Below, one piece after another: positions 30,201-38,319 of a stretch of 64,000 nucleotides of DNA. Each line of letters begins with the position of its first letter. Position 1 is the first letter of the stretch. Below the pieces are notes generated by a model. The model was not told the DNA's origin, did not search any database, and saw only the letters and a program-made list of their open reading frames with translations. The stretch covers positions 62,001 through 126,000 of the forward strand of contig CALHGZ010000005.1 of NCBI GenBank assembly GCA_938031175.1, read 5' to 3'. The DNA comes from Candidatus Kapaibacterium sp. Lineage in GTDB: Bacteria; Bacteroidota; Ignavibacteria; Kapaibacteriales; UBA2268. The position numbers were made by a program, and so were the translations under genes.

Positions 30201-32003
30201 GCCGATGATAGTGTTAAATTTCATATAAAATTTATTCCTTCAATCGGTAGCGATGGCATAAAAACTGCTAGGTTTGCATTGATTTACGATAATTACATTA
30301 AAATTGATACTATTATTGTTTATCTCTTTGGCATAAAAGAGGGCTTAAATATCACATCTGAACCACCTGTAATAGACTTTGGATCAATTGCTGTTGGTTA
30401 TGATAATGAATTAACTTTTAAATTGACAAATAATGGTTTGTTAGACAGATGGTTAAACAGGATTGAATCAAGTATTCCAGAAATAACGGTTAATCCTACC
30501 TCTTCATATTTAACCGGCAATGGTGGAACAGAAATTTTCACAATTAGCATCAATTTAAAAGAGGAAAAGCTTTATAGTGGTGTATTAACACTTTATTTTG
30601 ATATACCTTGTCTTGATACTATGAGAATCCAAATATTTGCTGAGGGATTGAAAGCTAATGTCAGTATTACAAATCCACTTGATTTTGGATTCTTAGCTCC
30701 TTGCGAAGACAAGTTAGATAGCATTATTATCAAAAATACGGGTAAAGCAGCTCTTGTTATACATGATATTAAATTATCTGGTACAGACCAAAGTGAGTTT
30801 GTCTTGTTGCCAAATTCACTTCCTGATACTTTACAGCCTGGAGAGACATTTGTTCAATTGATATTATTCAATACCAATAAGAGTAGTTATGGTTTTAAAA
30901 CAGCTTTATGCGAAATCACAGTTGAATTAAATGGTAAAGTAGAGGTGTTCAATGTTAGTTTATTAGCAAAAGCCGGTACAAACATAGACATATCTCCAAA
31001 TCCTTTAGAATTCAAATCAGTCATTGTAGGTACAGTTGTTTCAGGACAAATAACAATTAAAAATAATGGTCCATTTAGAGTTGAAATTTTGAATATATCT
31101 GATTTTAATTTGACAAATATTTTCAAAATAACACCTATAATAAGTAACATTACATTAGAACCGAATGATGCAATTGACTTTTCTATTGAATTTTTTGCAG
31201 AGGAAGATTTAGTCTATCTTGACACTCTCACTTTTGATTTTCTTGTGAATAGTTGCAATGAGCAAATGTTTTTAATTGTCAAAGGTGAAGGTATATTTGG
31301 CGATTCAGTTTATATCTGGTTTGTGCCCGATACTTTAGTCAGTCCCTCTTTGGATGAATATTATCATCCGATTTATGCAAAGAAATTGAGCAATAATTAT
31401 AATATTGAAAAATTATCCTTTACAACTGAAATAACATTTGATGCAAGCTTATTTTATCCATTGCGTTTAACGCATGGCCAGATAATATCAAATATTTTGA
31501 TATCTAATAGAAAAAGGGTTCTAAAAATAAAGCTTGATTCCGTAAATGTATTTCAGCAACCATCGATTATTACTGAAATTGTCGGTGCAACTTTACTGGG
31601 AGAAACTGATAGAACATTATTTGAATTCAAGGAATTCGAATGGATTACACGAGGAATTAGTCATACTCAACTTGACAGTGGTATGCTTCGAATTGAAATA
31701 TGTAAAGAAGGAGGAGACAGGCTTGTAAGAATGAATGTCCCATTTAGTATGATGATCAGTCCCAATCCTACAAATAGTGCCATCGAAATAAATATTCAGG
31801 CACTCGAAGTTGGTATTTATATACTTGAAATCATTAATTCACAAGGGGTTAGAGTTGAAAAATTTGAATGGCTCAGAAATCCGAGCCATAATAGTAAGAT
31901 TAATATAAAATTAGATCTATCAAAATTATCAGATGGTTTGTATTTCCTTATGCTTAAATCTCCGACAGAAACATTAGTTGATAAAATTATCTTACTAAAA
32001 TAA
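27231..32003 (+). CDS. Giant surface protein with glycine-rich region and T9SS tail
   Basis: A 1590-residue exported protein. Signal peptide about 1-22 (cleavage near VKSQ). After a conserved N-terminal domain (about 25-215), residues about 222-470 are dominated by Gly, Ser and Asn with many GGxGG units. The rest (about 610-1440) is a string of beta-sandwich repeats of the choice-of-anchor-D/Hydin kind with recurring LNFGVLAW, FGSIAVG and LDFGFLAP entries. The C-terminus (ISPNPTNSAIEIN, SDGLYFLML, IILLK) is a T9SS sorting domain. The glycine-rich stretch is far more G-rich in DNA than its surroundings. It is probably a long surface adhesin or matrix protein; a role is not known. An OmpA-family gene follows after 26 bases. 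Confidence 0.83.
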   Translation: MKRFCIPLFLILFLNPNLVKSQAPDIGYIIPDIGAPGMNIYLEIIAHNARGNGVFGEDGFYMNRRGDDVWIELMNSADSNKLVFGPIIVSWNGRVISTQVFINPYLQPNAKFWDELSAEFRIPFRVVVNGQPTNEVEFYIVQPQNLGDVSSNAERVLGENSLGKRSKRGAMIVDSLILANSTYTVSTNDTDPWELGNQGFLPFIILSQGVIRGGQNTKISVNGDSAVGGSAGSGGPGGGGGGGGFWDLLVPNSRRGDKGGDGFTGGGPGGNNNVLFGTGRVEPIGIGSGSNGNSLNGTIGGRAASAWETAPGGTGHPFGTSGEPCGDGNNCELSGGYGGGSGAKQNLPGGAGGYATDGASGTGSNGGKVHGNAMVVPIAGGSGGSSGNPNGQNVFSGSGGGGGGALIIFAPFIQNLELSSIGGNGKDGTGSSHGGAGSGGYTGIFTKLGFSNIKMNVAGGYSRAGIGGAGRIRYDSPTFQDIFLTSPNQASRYNGITSDTSRIVPRQFTLKGSRASNRNIRAFIKPESGVWAELTDIDYNDREWSINLILDKPDTLFYFFAMQDVANPSTQEYKYEPVYVMSQSAANIFIVDQYPVIAGDTLKRYKILDCRGLELYDTTKIYNIGTADLEIDFLNALFEINNPGWELISPTNRVTISPDSSVDVIIHWKGKPAIKSNRLVIPHNDTRGRPNPWIIAYIIDTYELEFIAYDTLYKKKLGDFYLGNVCPETEISRVFAFVNIMDSASFTLKQPTFKLYESFFEAQILNSNRVAPGDTAWILVKFKGDYDGINTYVTSMVINFEECDDYSETVNVLVDILRPEIEIFGINDFGEIVIGQTIQRTFTIKNNGNGATIINQLPILSPPFRIVSSDPPIPPSLILEPGNEFEITVEFEPTTLGQSEAELKIIGFAGDSACSDTARIQIFGFGIKTDIFVNTDTLNFGVLAWCETKEDSIIVVARVKNLKLLSATIEGENQDNFIFSQKPDLPLEILADDSVKFHIKFIPSIGSDGIKTARFALIYDNYIKIDTIIVYLFGIKEGLNITSEPPVIDFGSIAVGYDNELTFKLTNNGLLDRWLNRIESSIPEITVNPTSSYLTGNGGTEIFTISINLKEEKLYSGVLTLYFDIPCLDTMRIQIFAEGLKANVSITNPLDFGFLAPCEDKLDSIIIKNTGKAALVIHDIKLSGTDQSEFVLLPNSLPDTLQPGETFVQLILFNTNKSSYGFKTALCEITVELNGKVEVFNVSLLAKAGTNIDISPNPLEFKSVIVGTVVSGQITIKNNGPFRVEILNISDFNLTNIFKITPIISNITLEPNDAIDFSIEFFAEEDLVYLDTLTFDFLVNSCNEQMFLIVKGEGIFGDSVYIWFVPDTLVSPSLDEYYHPIYAKKLSNNYNIEKLSFTTEITFDASLFYPLRLTHGQIISNILISNRKRVLKIKLDSVNVFQQPSIITEIVGATLLGETDRTLFEFKEFEWITRGISHTQLDSGMLRIEICKEGGDRLVRMNVPFSMMISPNPTNSAIEINIQALEVGIYILEIINSQGVRVEKFEWLRNPSHNSKINIKLDLSKLSDGLYFLMLKSPTETLVDKIILLK
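27890..28660 (+). repeat. Glycine-rich coding repeat region
   Basis: Within the 1590-residue protein gene, short GGT/GGA-rich units recur without an exact period. They encode GGxGG, GSGG and GTGS motifs over about 250 residues. It is a low-complexity coding repeat, locally G-rich in an otherwise AT-rich window. Confidence 0.8.
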
Positions 32004-32029
32004 TTATAAAAAATTAAAGTGAGACCTTG

Positions 32030-34153
32030 ATGAAAGATATTTTTTGCTTTTTAATACTTTTAACGAGCTTTAACATTTTGTTAGCCGATGACAAAGAGCC
32101 AATATACTACTGGGGAGCATACTTAGGGTATAACTATAATATACATTTTGCTGATTTTCAACAATTACCTGAAATACCTTCCTGTTGTCCTAAATACACA
32201 AACGGTGATGGAATTGGATTTTCTTTAGGAGCCTTATTCGAAAGACCGATAAATAGAGCAGTTAGTCTCAGCGTTAGGCTTGGTTACTCGGTATTGAATG
32301 CAATTTTGGTTGAGGATGAATACTCGATCGGCAATACTTTAGTCTTGAACAATAACAATCCTATTATAACAGATATAAGTGTAAAACATAAGTTAGATTC
32401 TAAACTCAGTCTGATCGGGATTGAACCTGCCGTTGAATTCAAGTTTTTTAGGGATTTATATATGACAGCGGGTTTCAGATTTGGTTATCTGATAAATGCA
32501 AAAGTTGATCATTCTGAAACAATTATATATCCTGATAATGTTGTATTCTTAGATGGTAGGCGAATAAGAAATGATATTTATAACCGTGAAATACCAGAAA
32601 GAAAAGATTTTCACTTTTTTGGACTTTTCGGACTAGGCTATCAATTCTCAATCGGTGAAAAAACGTTTCTAGAACCTGAATTACGATATTTTATACCATT
32701 TATCAATATTAGCAATGTAAATTGGAAACCAGCTTCTCTTCTTATGGGACTTGCCATTAAATTCCCCATATACGAAGAAAGAAAGTTACCAGTTATTGAA
32801 GATATTATCTTTGAACGTGATACAACAATTATTGCAGTATTAGGGATAAGCGAACCTAAGCTAAAATTAATGGATGAAAGCATACGATATCGAAAAGATA
32901 CAACTGATGAAGCTATATTCAGCTATAAGATAATAAAAGAGCATTACGAATTGCAAATTCCTAAGGAAGCAAAAATTTTTGCCGATTTCAATATTGTGGG
33001 CATTGCTAAAGATGGAACCAAGCAAAACAATCCGATAATAATTATTGAAGAATTAGAGACAGAAGAGAGTTTTCCATTGCTTCCTCATATTTTCTTCCCT
33101 CAAAATTCTAGTGATTTACAGAAAACTGGTATGAATTTAATCAATATTGAACAAATTCATCAATTTGATGATAAAAATCTTCCTTGGAATACAATGAAAA
33201 TTTATTCTGATTTATTAAACATAGTTGGTTATAGAATGCAAAAAAATAAAAAGGCTATTCTAACCATTACTGGCTGTAATAATAATACTGGAGTAGAAAG
33301 TAATAATCTAGAATTGTCAAAAAATCGTGCTGAAGCTGTAAAAAATTATTTAACACAAGTTTGGGCAATTGAAAGTAACCGTTTAAAAGTAGTTTCGAGA
33401 AATTTACCTGAAAAACCAGCAAATAATTCAATTGAAGATGGCATTCAGGAAAATCAACGTGTTGAGTTATCTTCTAATGATCTGAGAATATTGAGTCCGG
33501 TAATGCTCAAAGAAATAGTAAGGAAATCTAATCCACCAGTAATTCAGCTTATACCACATATTAGTTCTGAAGCTGAATTAAAGGAATGGTCTATCGAAAT
33601 CAAACAAAAGAATAAACTGATAAGACAATTCAGTTCAACCGAAAAACCATTTACGTATAGTTGGATTGTTGAAGAAGAACCAATACCAGCTCTGGAAGAA
33701 AATATTGAAACTAAACTAAGTGCTTATGATATTTTAAACAATAAAGCTGAAGCCTCTAAAGACATAAATATACAACAGTTAACAATTCGCAAAAAAAGAT
33801 TTGAGATGAAGGATGATAAGAAAGTTGAAAAATATTCATTAATACTTTTCGATTATGATAAAGCAGAAATAACACCTCTTCACAGAACTATTTTAAATGA
33901 AATAAAAGATAAAATTACCCCTACATCAACTGTTAGAATTTACGGTTTTGCTGACAGGACAGGTGAAAGTCAGTATAATAAGGATTTAGCTATGAAAAGA
34001 GCTAATGAAGTGCAGAAAATTATCAAAGTTAATGAAAAAAATCTTGATATTATACCGGTCGGTAGCGATATATTACTCTATGATAATGATTTACCTCAAG
34101 GTAGAGGATATTCACGTACTGTACAAATAGAAATAGAAACACCGATAAAATAA
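32030..34153 (+). CDS. OmpA-family outer-membrane protein with two OmpA-like domains
   Basis: A 707-residue protein, started at ATG 32030 rather than the TTG one codon upstream. It has a signal peptide (about 1-20), an N-terminal outer-membrane beta-barrel-like region (about 25-245, with aromatic-rich strands such as YWGAYLGYNYNIHF), then two OmpA-like modules: a first at about 355-475 (TITGCNNNTGVESNNLELSKNRA, which keeps the LxxxRA helix) and a second at about 600-705 (RIYGFADRTGESQYNKDLAMKRA). The second looks functional for peptidoglycan binding; the first has an altered N-terminal loop. The gene follows the glycine-rich surface-protein gene after 26 bases, suggesting joint expression and a link between surface protein and cell wall. 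Confidence 0.87.
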   Translation: MKDIFCFLILLTSFNILLADDKEPIYYWGAYLGYNYNIHFADFQQLPEIPSCCPKYTNGDGIGFSLGALFERPINRAVSLSVRLGYSVLNAILVEDEYSIGNTLVLNNNNPIITDISVKHKLDSKLSLIGIEPAVEFKFFRDLYMTAGFRFGYLINAKVDHSETIIYPDNVVFLDGRRIRNDIYNREIPERKDFHFFGLFGLGYQFSIGEKTFLEPELRYFIPFINISNVNWKPASLLMGLAIKFPIYEERKLPVIEDIIFERDTTIIAVLGISEPKLKLMDESIRYRKDTTDEAIFSYKIIKEHYELQIPKEAKIFADFNIVGIAKDGTKQNNPIIIIEELETEESFPLLPHIFFPQNSSDLQKTGMNLINIEQIHQFDDKNLPWNTMKIYSDLLNIVGYRMQKNKKAILTITGCNNNTGVESNNLELSKNRAEAVKNYLTQVWAIESNRLKVVSRNLPEKPANNSIEDGIQENQRVELSSNDLRILSPVMLKEIVRKSNPPVIQLIPHISSEAELKEWSIEIKQKNKLIRQFSSTEKPFTYSWIVEEEPIPALEENIETKLSAYDILNNKAEASKDINIQQLTIRKKRFEMKDDKKVEKYSLILFDYDKAEITPLHRTILNEIKDKITPTSTVRIYGFADRTGESQYNKDLAMKRANEVQKIIKVNEKNLDIIPVGSDILLYDNDLPQGRGYSRTVQIEIETPIK

Positions 34154-34358
34154 AGCCTCCAAAGCAACTGGATAGTTTTTATTTGTTTGATCAATAGAAA
34201 TTGCATGGGAAATTTCATTGATAAGAGAAAATTGCCTCTAATGTCTGCTTTTATATTGAAAAATTTCATAAATATAAACAAATTTCTTTCCTCATAATCT
34301 GCTTTTAAAATCATCAGAATTAGCGATTAATTTATAACAAAATTGTAACTCCCACTCA

Positions 34359-34377
34359 AAAGAAGTGTAACTTCTTT
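34359..34377. promoter_or_regulatory. Inverted repeat upstream of second ECF sigma gene
   Basis: AAAGAAGT and its complement ACTTCTTT (8-bp arms) flank a GTA spacer. A further GTGTAAC (34365-34371) and ATGTGT-CTATAT (34386-34397) recall the boxes at 1021-1103, with 14 bases between TGTAAC and ATGTGT. It lies 31 bases before the predicted sigma start, in the only gap over 250 bases. Operator or promoter role is inferred. Confidence 0.35.
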
Positions 34378-34407
34378 ATAATATGATGTGTCTATATAAT
34401 TAGTTTA

Positions 34408-34983
34408 ATGGATAATTTAATGGCTAAAAATAACATATATAATGATTCAAACGAAAGATTAGAAGAACTTTCCAAAAGATTTAAAAAAGGAGATTTAGAA
34501 GCATATAATCTATTGTTTGAGCATTATCATACGGCAATTTACAGATATTGCCTCAAGTTGTTGGGGAATAGAGAATTAGCCAAAGATGCTTTCCAGGAAA
34601 CATTTATGAAAATGTTTGAACATAGATTTGAATTCAAAAACGGCAATTTCGGAGCCTGGTTATATAAAATTTGCCGTAACGTATGTTTAAATTTAATAAG
34701 AGGACAGAAAAAGAATGAATTATTTGACGAATTCAAACATTCTGATAATACAAATGAACTGGGAGATATAGCACTAAGCGAACAGATACACAAGGCACTT
34801 TTAATGCTGCCAGTTCAACTCAGAGAAGTTCTAATTTTAAGAGAATATAATGATTTATCATATCAAGAAATAGCTGATATTATGGGAATTGAGTTGTCAC
34901 TAGTGAAAGTAAGAATTCACCGAGCAAGAAATCTATTAAGAAAGATATTAATACCTTTGCAAAAGGAAATATATGAATCTTGA
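34408..34983 (+). CDS. ECF-type RNA polymerase sigma factor
   Basis: A 191-residue ECF sigma factor. Region 2 includes LAKDAFQETFMKMFE near 57-71 and region 4 the segment LREVLILREYNDLSYQEIADIMG followed by the recognition helix LVKVRIHRARNLLRK. The LREYNDLSY-EIA core is shared with the sigma factor at 415-990, so the two are paralogous. An ATG four codons downstream (34420) is an alternative start and would leave more leader after the promoter-like element. The 3' end overlaps the anti-sigma gene by 11 bases, which ties their synthesis together. The stimulus is unknown; the partner suggests an outer-membrane signal. Confidence 0.95.
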   Translation: MDNLMAKNNIYNDSNERLEELSKRFKKGDLEAYNLLFEHYHTAIYRYCLKLLGNRELAKDAFQETFMKMFEHRFEFKNGNFGAWLYKICRNVCLNLIRGQKKNELFDEFKHSDNTNELGDIALSEQIHKALLMLPVQLREVLILREYNDLSYQEIADIMGIELSLVKVRIHRARNLLRKILIPLQKEIYES

Positions 34984-36235
34984 TTTACTCATATCTAAAT
35001 ATATAGATGGAGAGTTAACAGAAAGCGAAGATGAAATACTTCGCGAAATGATTGCAAACCAACCCTATGCTAAAGAAGTTTTCGAAAGAGCGATAAATGT
35101 TCATTTGCTCATTAAGGAAGATTCTACTCTAACCCAAACTCCACCTGAAATAAAATCAGTTATTCGAAACTATATCATTTCGAATAATCAAATTGATAGT
35201 CAAAAATCAGAATCATTGAAAATTGTCAGATTTAATAAATTTACCAAGTTGATGCCAGTATTATTATTGTTGATAACTATTGTTTTCAGAATTGATAATG
35301 CTTCAAACGATTACACCTCCCTTAATTCAGATTCCGATAATAAATATGTACAGTTAAATTCACAGAAAGTTAAAGAAAGTCCATATAATGAGAAACCTAA
35401 AAAAATTCAATCCATATATCATTCTGGTAAAAAAGAATTACAGATTGCAAAAACAGAAAATTTACCGGAAATTATGGATTTAGACACTTACGAAAAATTT
35501 TCCCCGGCCGAACCGACAAGCGAAATAAATTTATCATTAATTGATGAAAATAACTTATATACCACCTTAAATGAGGGATTATCCTCTGGTATGCAAACTA
35601 TTTTAATTAATCCGCAAATTTCCACTATTAGGAATGAAATTAATAGTATGGAACAGATGTTTTTTAGTATATCAAATTCTAAAAATTTATCAAATTACGA
35701 TATAGTTATTAATTCATTTCTTTTTTCTGAGCTTTATTCAAGTGAAAGTAACAATCAATTAAAAGTCTTGACAAACTTATCCCAAAGTATTTCATATAGC
35801 ATAAACAACAGTGAACGAATGGGAATTGAAATAGGCTTCAGGGAGTATAGTTATAAAGAGAATTTCCTTGTTAGTATACCTATTAGTGCTTTGCCTGCAA
35901 ATGTTCAGGTAGAAATAATGGATCATAGTTCGGAAAAACATTTTACATACCAGTCGGAAGTTGAACAAATTAGAAAAATATTCTGGGGAGCTGCTTTTTA
36001 TGAATTAACTATTTTCAAAACAAATAATTTAACATTTGATGCCAGATTAGGTATTGGTAGCTCAAATGACGGTGCAATAGTTTATAACAGAATTTTATCC
36101 AAATACGAATTGATAAGTGATCTATCGCTGAATTTTGGTTTTAGTAGTATGCTATTTCAAACTAATACAGCAATATTGAATAAACAATTACAGCGGGCTT
36201 TTTCATTAACTTATGGTATTCAATTTAAATTTTAG
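34973..36235 (+). CDS. Probable dual-membrane anti-sigma factor with C-terminal barrel-like domain
   Basis: A 420-residue protein overlapping the sigma gene by 11 bases. Residues about 1-70 are an anti-sigma-type cytoplasmic domain (ISKYIDGELTESEDEIL), 92-107 a single transmembrane helix, 108-240 a polar Ser/Asn-rich linker long enough to cross the periplasm, and about 243-420 roughly eight alternating strands ending in an aromatic residue (SLTYGIQFKF), as in small outer-membrane beta-barrels. This matches the layout of the dual membrane-spanning anti-sigma factors (Dma) described in Bacteroides thetaiotaomicron. The layout is read from sequence; membrane topology and sigma binding are inferred. 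No zinc-binding HxxxCxxC motif is seen. Confidence 0.8.
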   Translation: MNLDLLISKYIDGELTESEDEILREMIANQPYAKEVFERAINVHLLIKEDSTLTQTPPEIKSVIRNYIISNNQIDSQKSESLKIVRFNKFTKLMPVLLLLITIVFRIDNASNDYTSLNSDSDNKYVQLNSQKVKESPYNEKPKKIQSIYHSGKKELQIAKTENLPEIMDLDTYEKFSPAEPTSEINLSLIDENNLYTTLNEGLSSGMQTILINPQISTIRNEINSMEQMFFSISNSKNLSNYDIVINSFLFSELYSSESNNQLKVLTNLSQSISYSINNSERMGIEIGFREYSYKENFLVSIPISALPANVQVEIMDHSSEKHFTYQSEVEQIRKIFWGAAFYELTIFKTNNLTFDARLGIGSSNDGAIVYNRILSKYELISDLSLNFGFSSMLFQTNTAILNKQLQRAFSLTYGIQFKF

Positions 36236-36287
36236 AATCATACTTATGAAATGATATTTTTACATAAAATTCAAATTGATTTAACAT

Positions 36288-36316
36288 TTGGAAAAAACTT
36301 GTTATATTGTTATAAT
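36288..36316 (+). promoter_or_regulatory. Sigma-70-type promoter (candidate)
   Basis: TTGGAA (36288-36293) and a perfect TATAAT (36311-36316) are separated by 17 bases, 49 bases before the start codon of the BNR protein gene. An AGAAGGAG ribosome-binding site follows at 36352-36359. Confidence 0.5.
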
Positions 36317-36364
36317 AAATGATTTAAAATTTGAATATTCATAATATATTGAGAAGGAGTAATT

Positions 36365-38260
36365 ATGAAGCAATATTTACATTTATTTAAACTCATTACA
36401 CTTTTAACAGTTCTTTTTATCAGTACTGTTACGTCCAAAGAACTTCTCATTAATAAGCCATATTCAGAATTAATTCCGATGTTACCAGCTAAAGATATTG
36501 TTTACAAAGGTTATGAAGATAAATTTCAGGAATTAGAATATACTATATTAGATTCACTAGCAAATTTATTCTCATTTTTCAACGATAGAACAATGCCATT
36601 TTCTTATAGTATTGAAACTGGAACTCTGATAATACTAAAGCGTGGTTACTATGATAGCCCAACTTTTACAGGTGTCAATACCAAAAATAACCTATTTTTA
36701 TTATTATCAGAAGATTGGGGTAAAAGTTGGCAAAAACCGATATTGGTTTTTGACTCTAAGAAGTATCCATTGATGGGTGGTGCAAGGTATCCAAGTGTAT
36801 ATGGTTTTAGTTATGATGATGAACTGATTGTAACTTTTTTATCACCGGGAGTAGATGAAGCTGCATCCCAATGGCGCGGATTCATTTGTGGATTTTGGGC
36901 ACAATCATTTGGTGAAATTGCGATCCAGATGAGAAATGCCCCTAAAGATTTAATCGCGTATTCATTCGGTACCGATTCAAAGATCTTAGGTGGAATAACA
37001 AAGAATAATGATCCCTTTGGAATAGCTATTACACCTGTGTCTTCACCAAATGATCCTGCTGACAATAATAATCTAGTTTGTTTAAAAAGCACCCCCGCAT
37101 TAGATTCATGGCCCCCAATATTTCCACCACAATGGTCAAGTTCGAAATTTGTAGCTGTTGATGATCTAAATTTTAGAAATAATAGCATCGTTGGACTGCA
37201 CTATGGCCCTGAAGGCAAGATGTATATGACAGCACACGGACGTTTCACCGAATCAGAAAATCCCATGAAAATAACCTCTGGTTTTTCAGTCTCAACTGAT
37301 CAAGGTGAAACTTGGTCTGAATTCAATATTTTCCCGATTTCAATTTTAAATCAATATCTTGCAACTATTAATGTCCACCCCGATAGTTGTTTTTTAAACT
37401 GGGATAGTAAGTCATCTGTCGTTTTTGACGATGGCAGTGTAAGTATAATAGTTCAATTAGATGAATTCGACCGTTCAAAATATACTGCCGATAGAGCTAG
37501 ATTAATTTTGGAATTATATTACGAAAACGGAAGCTGGGGCGTACGAAAAGTTGGCGATAAGAATTTATTCATGGTATACCGTGATGTACTTGATAATGCA
37601 GGTAATGCACGAAATCAGATCGATATTGAATTGCAAGCAGCACGAACAGTTGATGGTAAAGGACTAATAGCTAAATGGATTGTTTTAAATGATATTGATT
37701 GGGAACAAGGAACTTTCCGTTCTAGTGATTTAATTATAGCAGCAAGAGCTAAAAGCTCAAATAAATGGCAGGAATTCAGAATTACTAATGGTGATCAAAT
37801 AATCCGATGTACTTGGATACCGGACTTTATTCCAAATAATTATAGTGATGTACCATTAATACGGTTAGTTTCAAAACCTGATGAAGATGATACTGCAGAT
37901 AGTTTACGAGCCAAAGTATCTCTTGCAACAATCCCACAATATCTTTTGTTGACGCACTTTACCTTAAACTATTCCGATATAAAGGAAAATGATGTTGAAA
38001 GTAATGAGGTTTATGGAATATATCCTAATCCAGCATCTGATGAATTGACAATTAACTTTTATCTTGGGGAACCATCCTCGGTCAGAATCGAAATTTACGA
38101 TTTGCTTGGTAATAAAATTATGAACTTATATGAAAGTACATTAGGAGTTGGATTTAGAGCTGTACCATTTAAGGTAAATCAGCTTTTGTCAGGAATGTAT
38201 TTATGCACTGTGAATATAAATGGCAATATGTATACAAAAAAATTCAATGTCATTAAATAA
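36365..38260 (+). CDS. T9SS-sorted exported protein with BNR/Asp-box motifs
   Basis: A 631-residue exported protein. A signal peptide covers about 1-24. Two BNR/Asp-box-like motifs (SEDWGKSWQ near 117-125 and STDQGETWSE near 313-322) suggest a beta-propeller of the sialidase-like fold, but the catalytic sialidase residues cannot be identified, so no enzyme role is claimed. The end (IYPNPASDELTI, IYDLLGNKIM, LSGMYLCTV, KKFNVIK) is a T9SS sorting domain. It has a strong ribosome-binding site and a candidate promoter of its own. It sits between the anti-sigma gene and a TonB-dependent receptor, and may be part of that envelope module. Confidence 0.83.
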   Translation: MKQYLHLFKLITLLTVLFISTVTSKELLINKPYSELIPMLPAKDIVYKGYEDKFQELEYTILDSLANLFSFFNDRTMPFSYSIETGTLIILKRGYYDSPTFTGVNTKNNLFLLLSEDWGKSWQKPILVFDSKKYPLMGGARYPSVYGFSYDDELIVTFLSPGVDEAASQWRGFICGFWAQSFGEIAIQMRNAPKDLIAYSFGTDSKILGGITKNNDPFGIAITPVSSPNDPADNNNLVCLKSTPALDSWPPIFPPQWSSSKFVAVDDLNFRNNSIVGLHYGPEGKMYMTAHGRFTESENPMKITSGFSVSTDQGETWSEFNIFPISILNQYLATINVHPDSCFLNWDSKSSVVFDDGSVSIIVQLDEFDRSKYTADRARLILELYYENGSWGVRKVGDKNLFMVYRDVLDNAGNARNQIDIELQAARTVDGKGLIAKWIVLNDIDWEQGTFRSSDLIIAARAKSSNKWQEFRITNGDQIIRCTWIPDFIPNNYSDVPLIRLVSKPDEDDTADSLRAKVSLATIPQYLLLTHFTLNYSDIKENDVESNEVYGIYPNPASDELTINFYLGEPSSVRIEIYDLLGNKIMNLYESTLGVGFRAVPFKVNQLLSGMYLCTVNINGNMYTKKFNVIK

Positions 38261-38319
38261 GATTATGTTATGTCAAACAATAAATTAATTTAACCTTTGT
38301 GGTTAAAAGGAGAACTACT

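Noticed and set aside
34096-34314. 72-residue minus-strand open frame between the OmpA-family gene and the sigma gene
   Set aside because: It overlaps the end of a well-supported gene, has no ribosome-binding site and no family resemblance; the gap also carries promoter-like DNA.
36365-38260. Sialidase enzyme call for the BNR protein
   Set aside because: Only two Asp-box motifs are visible and the arginine triad and other catalytic residues could not be identified.
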